Notes under the pieces: generated by a model
What the model was told of the DNA's origin: nothing
The model's database searches: none
The model's input: the letters and a program-made list of their open reading frames with translations, nothing else
Shown: positions 57,299 to 64,000 of the stretch, piece after piece
How positions within the stretch are numbered: position 1 is the stretch's first letter
Layout: each line of letters begins with the position of its first letter
Made by a program: the position numbers and the translations under genes
NCBI GenBank assembly: GCA_026008535.1
Contig: BRKX01000009.1
Coordinates: forward strand, 35,973,001-36,037,000
DNA: 64,000 nt
Direction of reading: 5' to 3'
Source: Perilla frutescens
Taxonomy: Eukaryota; Streptophyta; Magnoliopsida; Lamiales; Lamiaceae

Positions 57299-58493
57299 TG
57301 TTAGTTTTGTATACTAGAAGATTTGTCTTTGTATACAATTTTGATAATATTTTATGATGATATAGATTGAATATTATTGCAATCACTGTTTGGATTTAAA
57401 TTTATATATTTTCATGCATGTTCATTATACTTACATTGTAGATGATATGTTATGGGAGAACACACGGCAAGATCATATCATTGGATCCTTGTATTATATT
57501 AAAAGGCTTACAGCTTAGATGATCCTGAACTCACCATCGGTACATTATAAAATAATCTGATAGTTAGTTTATCTTGACTAGCTAATTATTCTAGTACACC
57601 AACATGTGTATTGAGGAGGATCGCGATAGGATACTATTCTCTACTTTGACCTTAAGTGAGAGAATAAAGATCCACAGAGTTTGGGTTCTTAACCTATATA
57701 TATTGGCGGACATATATATATATTGTGTTCATTACTTTGATTTATCAATGAGTGAGGTTCTTTGATAAAATCAATAATCTCGATATTTTGGGTAGTAACA
57801 TTTACATATATGATGGGTCGTGCAATATATATGAGCATCGTGTCCTGGTGCACTAGGTTGATGATGTCTTCTTGAGTAAGTACAGAGTTCATGTGAAACC
57901 TTGCAGGTGGAATTTATTCCGTACATGATAAAATTTGTATGGTACTACTCAAGGAACAAGATATTAATTAATTATAGCTTTCAGAAGTTTACATAATTAA
58001 TTAATGGACATTATATCTTAAACATGGGGAATGACTGAACTAAAGGAGAAAGCATATTTGCAAATATGTATTAAATTGGTAAGTCAATATTATTTCTTTA
58101 GTGGAATAAAAATAATACTTAATTTATGTAATTATATCCTAAGTTTATTAAATATTAGAAATTAAATAAATTAGCAGACCAATTTAATATTCTTCTAGAT
58201 CCATATTGTAGCCCAATATGATTGAAGTGGACTGGAGATAGAACAAGAGCTAGAGGCCCAAATCCAATAGGTTTGGGACATCTAATTTTTGCCCACCTCC
58301 CTATAAATATAGGGTAGGGGATGAAAATTTAAGCACAACTAGGGATGTCAACTTTACCCATAGGGTAAATTACTCGCGGGTAAATAGGTTATAGGGGCAG
58401 GTAGTACCCGTAGATTCGGATAACGGGTAGGGTACTACCCGTGCCCGCTAAATTTTATTAGGGTAAGGGTAGGGTATGGATTAAGGTTTTACC

Positions 58494-58553
<60 letters not shown>

Positions 58554-59255
58554 CTTTTTTAATTAATCTTCTAGTTTTGTTGCTATGGTGGCATCACAAG
58601 AATTTGATTTGTTTGTATTGATTATATTTTGACAAAAGAACCCATCTATTAATTTTTTATCGTGTTTTTGGAATTTTTTTATTGTGACATATTATTAAAT
58701 AAATATAAACGGGTAACCCGTTTTACCCGAGGGTATCCGATTACCCGTAAGGTAATACCCGTACCTTACCCTATATAAAAAATAGGGTAATAGGGTAGGG
58801 TATGGGTAGGACATTTTATGTTAGAGTAAGGTATGGGTAAGACATTTTATGTTAGGGTAGGGTATGGGAAAGACATACATGTACCCTACCCTACCCATTG
58901 ACATCCCTAAGCACAACAAAATCAGCCCTCCTTTATTCTCTTGATCTCCACAAAATTCACACCCGTTTCAGTAGATTACAGCACACCCTATATCTGAACA
59001 CAGTCCGAGAATACAGGAGAAGATCAAGGAGTTGAATTGCACAAGTAAGGGGCGCCGATCACTGTATTCAACAACAAGATTAGACCTTTAATCTTGTCCT
59101 CAATCCGACGTTCGATTTGTAAGTTGAATTTCGATTTCTATACTTCCGCTTTTAGTAGTATCAAAAATTTCTCTTGCTTGTTAATTAAAATGATACGTGG
59201 ATTAATGAACAACCTAAAGAATCCTGCGGTGGTTTAATTCGAAAAAATCCCAACA
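57299..59255 (+). mobile_element. Copia-type solo LTR with a nested hAT MITE
   Basis: TGTTAGTTTTGTATACTAGA... to ...AATCCCAACA, flanked by TATAT (57294-57298 and 59256-59260). It aligns along its length with the solo LTR at 36262 (GTGTCCTGGTGC, GGTGGAATTTATTCCGTACA, GCGGTGGTTTAATTCGAAAA). Without the nested hAT it would be about 1.38 kb. TATA-like CCCTATAAATATAGGG at about 58299. Confidence 0.85.
58340..58909. mobile_element. hAT-type MITE, 570 bp, 8 bp target duplication
   Basis: TAGGGATGTCAAC... to ...TTGACATCCCTA with exact 8 bp duplication AGCACAAC (58332-58339 and 58910-58917). Interior words GGGTAGGGTA and complements are dense at both ends; an ATAT microsatellite (58498-58550) lies inside. 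No coding sequence. Confidence 0.88.
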
Positions 59256-59471
59256 TATATTACGGTATACCGAACTTTCGGTGTACACCGATATATCTTA
59301 ATTTTTAAAAATTCATATCGTTCACTTACCGTAAAATTCCGGTACGCTATCATAGCTTACCGAAAAATCGATATATCATAAATGTCGATATCTTCGATAT
59401 TTTTCCGGTACGGTATGGACGGTATTTCGGTATGACGATAATTTTTGCCACCCTTGGGCAGGAAAGCTTAA

Positions 59472-60124
59472 GAGCATCTCTAACACTACATTCATTTGTG
59501 TTCTTTTTTATTTTATTACACTAATTTTCTTCTTTAGTTTTTATTAATATATTAACAGTGTAAATTATGTTATTTTTAGGCTTAATTTTATGTTTAATTT
59601 CACTTAAAATAATAAAAAAAATCATAATGCAATCATAAAAAATTAAAAAATTTAAATTACAACAAATAACATAAAATAAACCCCAAACATATGGAAAGTA
59701 TTATTTGTCAATGGTGGCTAATGGAGCTGTTCTTGCCTTTTCATAATAATTCGCGCTGGCTCATTTTTAAAGTACTCGCATCGAGTAGGATCAGAAATTG
59801 TGTTAATTAGTTCCTTTTTATAATGTAATTATTCTTTTATATTATTAAATTTTGATTTTATGTTCAAATAAAATTTAGTTTTATAAATTAAATTATATTA
59901 TATTATCTTTAATTATTATTATATAATAGTAAAAATTAAGTGTATGTATATTTGAAAAATAAATGTGTTGCACAATAATTTGATAAAAAAATATTATAAA
60001 GTATAAAAATTGAATATTTCGTTGTAAAGTGAAATGTAGAATTAATGATTGGAAAAGTTTTTGTTCCCACACTACATTTTTGTGTACAATAGGTTAGAGA
60101 TCCCATTTATAGTTGGAGTTGCTC
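59472..60124. mobile_element. Harbinger-like MITE, 653 bp
   Basis: GAGCATCTCTAACACTACAT... with right end inward GAGCAACTCCAACTATAAAT, flanked by TAA on both sides (59469-59471 and 60125-60127). GAGCATCTC-type ends with TAA/TTA duplications are typical of plant PIF/Harbinger MITEs. Confidence 0.7.
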
Positions 60125-60127
60125 TAA

Positions 60128-60601
60128 GAAATTAAAAATTAGAGAGATGGCATGTAAAAATTGAGGAGAAGAAAATATAAATAATAAAGTGTTGAAAACG
60201 GTTATACAAAGTAATTTTGCAAACGGTTTTAAAATTAGGGTAAAACTGTAAAAGGCAAAATAAACACTCAAACTATATAAGCCCAGTCTCGTCTAAACAT
60301 GTGAATAATTTTTTCTAATTCAAATACACATCTAAACTATTTAAAAAGTACAATTAACCTCATTAACTATTCAAAATAATTCGTACATCTGGGCATATAA
60401 TTCGAGTGTTCATGGCCTTTGCCTTTCAAATTAAATATAAAGATAGAAATGAGCGAATCAACTCGACTGAAATCATCTATTGTACATTTGGTGTTGCATT
60501 CTCTATTGCACACTCGATTATTTTAATTTTTTTTTCAATTTTTTTCTTCGATTTCAATTTCTTATGCTTTAGTTTCATTTTACACTTATTATTCATGATT
60601 C
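60128..60601. other. AT-rich stretch without recognisable feature
   Basis: The ORF at 60406-60717 is Phe/Ile-rich low-complexity sequence running into the following LTR and is not supported as a gene. Confidence 0.45.
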
Positions 60602-61986
60602 TCGTGCATTATTTTTTTATGCAATTAATTGCAACTAACACAGGTCAATGTAATAAAGCTAGAGAATCGAGTATCGTATCCACAGAGAGTGCAATTGTAA
60701 TTAACACTAAGTACTAAGCTAACAAATTTATATTATCCAGGCTACCTAATTTTTAGTTGAATTAATCATAGGCAAATAATCAATATTAAATTACGAAAGT
60801 CAATTATCAAATCAAATGCAAATTAAACAAGATAAAAAAATGTGAACTATCAAATAACGAAACTAATTAATCCTAGATAATGCAAACACATGAATTCATT
60901 ATATATTAATCAAATTCCATCAACTTTTAATTTAATCCAATTATCGGTGGAGGATGAGAAATATCGCTACCTATCTCTGCTAGGTCCTAAGGTAGAAGCA
61001 GATTAACAATTTATCTATTACTTTCGTCTCTAGATTAATTGTTAACTCACAATAGATCAACAAATTTAAAACCTCCAACAGATCATAAGTATATGTATCA
61101 AATCATTTAATTTAATCCCACCAATTAATTATCTCCGACAGGACTCATATTAATTAGCTAGCATACAATGACTATGGCCTTAAAATGCACGAGAAATCTA
61201 AACTTGAATGTTTGAACCATATAATCAGAAGGAAAATTGATGAAGAATTAAATTAATATATAATTTCATACATGCTACAAACTCTAGAATTAATTATAAA
61301 AACTACTCACACATAATGGAATCTAAGATAAAGAAAGAAATAAAGAAATTAAAAGATATAATTGAAATTGTAAAATATTAAAGAAATTGTAGATGAATTA
61401 TGTAAAATAAAACTTCAATCTTCAAAGTTGTAGAGGAAACATCCATCACGCCGCTATGAAATCTAAAATAAAACTAAAAATAATGAAAAGAATCCCCAAA
61501 AAATCGTCCATGAAGCGTCCTTAAATAGCAGAGAGAATGGAAGACCACGTAAGGAAGAAGAGCCCGGTCCAAAAAAAATCCACCGCGAGTTGCCAATATG
61601 AGCACGGGCCGTGCAATAGAGAGCACGGTCCATGCTCTTGGAATGAAAAAAATACGTTTGCTTCACCGAGACAGGAGCACGGGGCGTACTCTTTTTCGCC
61701 ACCCGACACACTTCATCGTTTTGCTCCGTTCTCGCTCATTTCTCATCCGATTGGCCCGATTCAAATTGCAACGTGCTCCTCACTCGATACTCTATCTTCT
61801 TAGATACTTTTCAAGCTCAATTTCATATCATAAATATAGTTGGCATTAAATCACTTCAAAATGAGGAAAAACGTGACACTGCACAAATTATGGAAAACTA
61901 TGCGCAACTTGCCAACTTGTGCATGCATTGATCATTAAATACCACCCAAATAAACACCAAAATGCATACAAAATTCATGTTTATCA
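60602..61986 (-). mobile_element. LTR remnant, Tat/Ogre-like Ty3 type, probably solo
   Basis: On the minus strand it begins TGATAAACATGAATTTTGTA and runs through a TATA-like TGCTATTTAAGGACGC (about 61525). It then shows the segments CTACCTTAGGACCTAGCAG and CTCTGTGGATACGATACTCG that I associate with long plant Tat-group LTRs. GATTC occurs at 60597-60601 and 61987-61991. The left terminus (TCGTGC on plus) is not a clean TG...CA end, so the border is uncertain. Confidence 0.5.
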
Positions 61987-61991
61987 GATTC

Positions 61992-62254
61992 ATCATACCC
62001 AATTAGGATACATTATAATATTTTTGTATTTAATTTTTAATTTTTAGTTATTAATTGATTATTTGAAAAATTAAATACTAAAAATTATATTAAACCCTAA
62101 TTGAGTAGGATGGACTCTAAATAATAATTTTAAATTAAATGAAGAAAAAAATGTTCAATTTGGCCCCTAAAGTATTTCCCAAGGAGTATTTTGGCTTTTA
62201 AACTAATTTGGTTCCGGTTAGCCCCTTGAACTTTCGAAACTCACCTAAGAGACG
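61992..62254. other. Non-coding stretch with a small inverted motif
   Basis: ATACCCAATTAGG (61994-62006) and the inverted CCTAATTGAGTAGG (62097-62110) suggest a tiny TIR remnant. Text resembling MULE-type ends (AATTTGGCCCCTAAAGTA) follows. No gene. Confidence 0.35.
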
Positions 62255-64000
62255 CCAAAAAAAACCGAACCGGAGGTTTGTAACCACCGAAATGGAACCG
62301 TAACCGTAACTGAAAAAAAAAGTTCAGTTCCGGTTTCAATTGTCGGAAATCACAAACTCTAATCGGCGGTTAGCCTGTTTAACCAGCGGTTTGTATTACA
62401 TTTTTTTACGGTCGAGATCGCGATCCATGTGATCTCGATCAATGACTGAAAATGTGCGAAGGAGGATTGCTGATGTGGAACCGACAGTTAGGAATGGTTT
62501 GTGCCCAAAACCAGTGGCTTGTGCTCCAAATCATTAGTTCAGCCATTTTTTTTTCAAATTTTTTCAAATTCAAATTTCAATTCCCCCCCACTCCCCAATT
62601 TTCACCTGTAAATACCTCATCTCCTCCACCATTTTCACTCACATCAAACTCTAAATTTCTCTCTGTATTCTCTAATTCTCTATTTCTCTATCAATATTCA
62701 ATATCATTCTGATTCCTTACTCTCTCAAATCTCAAGTCTCAGCTCATCTCTCTCAAGTCTCAAGCTATCTTACATTCATATCTTAAGTTTTCAAATCATA
62801 CATTATCATCCACAAATCATCATGTCTAGCCAAGGTAACCGAGCTGATAAGGAAAAAGACAAAGTTGCTGTTGATAGTTCCGAAGGTCCACGTCATCGTC
62901 GTTGTACTCATTCTGGAGTACATATTTCTGATAGTCCTGATATGGTGTCTGCTTGGCAACAACAACAATAATATGAAGACTATGCAAGTGGAGACGCTAA
63001 CAGTTTTTACAATGATCTAAGAACTCAAATCGAAGTTGATGAAGAAGTAGCAAGATAGATTCAATTTGAAGAACTGAAATTTCAAGAATCTCGTGCTCAC
63101 AACAGCACTGGTATAATTCCAGCAGATGATCCCGACATCGAGGAGGAGGTTCCCAATGAACTGAGAAATCAGTTGTTGAATTCCGCTCTCTTCACTATTC
63201 ATTTTAGAAAGGTTCCAAGGAAGGACGAAGCCAGAGTTTTCGATTTGTATTACAACTATTGTCCGAAGCACTACACATTTCGCACCAAAAGAGGCTACGA
63301 GACGTACTGGTCGCACATCACCAATCATCATCAAGTGAAACTTGGGTGTACTCAGGCTCAATCGCAACTCAACTTTCAATTGGTAAGCAATATTAATGTT
63401 GAAAGTCAAGGTGGAGATACGCAATACTCATCTCAACTCTTTAAGTTTGATCTTCTTGTTACTAGGGAAAATATGTGTTATTTTATTTGTGAAGAATCAT
63501 TAGCACTTCAATTTGCTGATAGTATGAATTTTGAATGCCGTATGAAAGTTGCTTATAATTCTGCTGCTCAAAGAATACCTAGAATGACTATGACTAAGAC
63601 TCTTGAAAAATTACATTTAAGATATAAGTCCAAATTAAAAGGTATTATTAGCAAGACACCGTTTAGGGTTGCTATCTGTTCTGATATTTGATCTGATCAA
63701 CATATGCATCATCATTACATTATTGTTACTTTGCATTTAATTGATTATCCATGGTGTTAAATAAACCCTTAATTATTTTTCAGAGATTTAATTGCCAACA
63801 TACTACGAATAATATTGCTAAGGCTATCATAAAATTTGCAATCAATTTAGAATGCTAGATAAAAAAATTCCATTGATTTTGATAATGCGAGTGCGAATGC
63901 GGCTATTGTTAGAGAACTAATTCAAGCATGTAATCCAACTTTGCATGATAAATATTTTCATACTAGATGTATTGCTCATATTTTAAACTGATGTGTTCAA
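62255..64000 (+). mobile_element. hAT (Ac-type) transposon, left part, runs off the window
   Basis: The left region GCCAAAAAAAACCGAACCGG is the kind of sub-terminal sequence seen in plant Ac-like hAT elements; repeated AACCG words follow. A leader leads into a decayed transposase at 62822. The right end lies outside the window. Confidence 0.6.
62822..64000 (+). pseudogene. hAT transposase with BED-type zinc finger, multiple stops
   Basis: One frame reads from MSSQGNRADKEKDKVAVDS through the N-terminal linker. A BED-like finger follows (FRKVPRKDEARVF, NYCPKHYTFRTKRGYE, SHITNHH). Then come RIPRMTMTKTLEKLHLRYK and FRVAICSDI, the start of the hAT catalytic core. Stops interrupt at 62969 (TAA), 63056 (TAG) and 63689 (TGA, where the family has the Trp of SDIW). 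Further on, in scattered frames, are IDFDNASANAAIVRELIQ and YFHTRCIAHILN, the DNASAN and RCxxHxLN motifs of Ac/RICESLEEPER-type proteins. The first BED cysteine appears to be lost (YYNYC). It is a dead copy. Confidence 0.85.

Larger units (their letters stand above)
57228..59457. mobile_element. Remnant TIR element with CGGTATACC-type repeats, split by a solo LTR
   Basis: The halves at 57228-57298 and 59256-59457 share words such as ACGGTATA, ATACCG and GTACCGG. The right end read inward is CAAGGGTGGCAAAAATTATC, the terminus of a common plant hAT-type element with many ACCGxxATACC words. The left terminus is lost. Confidence 0.5.

Noticed and set aside
60406..60717. 103-aa Phe/Ile-rich ORF as a membrane protein gene
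   Set aside because: Low-complexity T-rich sequence that crosses into the LTR remnant; no promoter or family resemblance.
1..64000. tRNA or rRNA genes
   Set aside because: No cloverleaf or rRNA sequence was recognised; the only tRNA-like piece is the SINE, which lacks a full tRNA fold.

Overview
The window is accessory DNA from a plant nuclear genome, almost certainly a dicot. It is very AT-rich, lacks bacterial-style gene packing, has spliced transposase genes with GT-AG introns, and carries families typical of plants: Mutator-like elements (MULEs) with FAR1-type transposases and Ulp1-like protease genes, long-LTR Ty3 and Copia LTRs, hAT, CACTA, a tRNA-derived SINE and Harbinger-like MITEs. 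I cannot name the species. The only host gene material I recognise is one kinesin-7 exon at the left edge (minus strand, running off the window) and a small RING-H2/ATL-like fragment captured inside a MULE. Essentially everything else is transposon.

Layout. 1-1.8 kb: kinesin-7 exon, an exon/UTR-like GC-rich block, a 765 bp block between 70 bp direct repeats, and a CACTA end. 2.48-5.64 kb: a deleted MULE (A) with a clear 9 bp target duplication. About 5.8-17.85 kb: an unclassified element full of CGTTAT motifs, split by an 8.6 kb LTR retrotransposon that is complete at both ends but has no coding domains (7467-16111, minus orientation). 17.85-21.5 kb: quiet AT-rich DNA, with a TIR element that carries a nested MULE MITE.

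21.57-56.2 kb: a chain of MULEs separated largely by short TA-dinucleotide tracts. In order these are E2 (13.7 kb, nearly complete, with FAR1-type transposase and Ulp1-like protease in convergent orientation, plus a nested solo LTR), B, C, H (a deleted relative of E2), then after about 1 kb F (with the ATL fragment), D (a 3 kb foldback with about 1.1 kb arms and a nested MITE) and E. Most of these carry dense arrays centred on TTAGCA. The extended motif differs by family, and in A, H and E2 the strand switches near the middle of the element. 56.2-62 kb: SINE, a Copia solo LTR with a nested hAT MITE, a Harbinger-like MITE and a Tat-like LTR remnant. 62.25-64 kb: the left part of a decayed hAT transposon that runs off the window.

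No intact host gene is demonstrable. All transposase and protease genes show stops, frameshifts or deletions, so present activity is doubtful. The notable biology is the structure: repeated MULE insertion at TA tracts, shared TTAGCA arrays, the large Ulp1-bearing MULE with its deletion derivatives, and a natural long hairpin. Exon limits and family names are my own reading, without alignment or database search.
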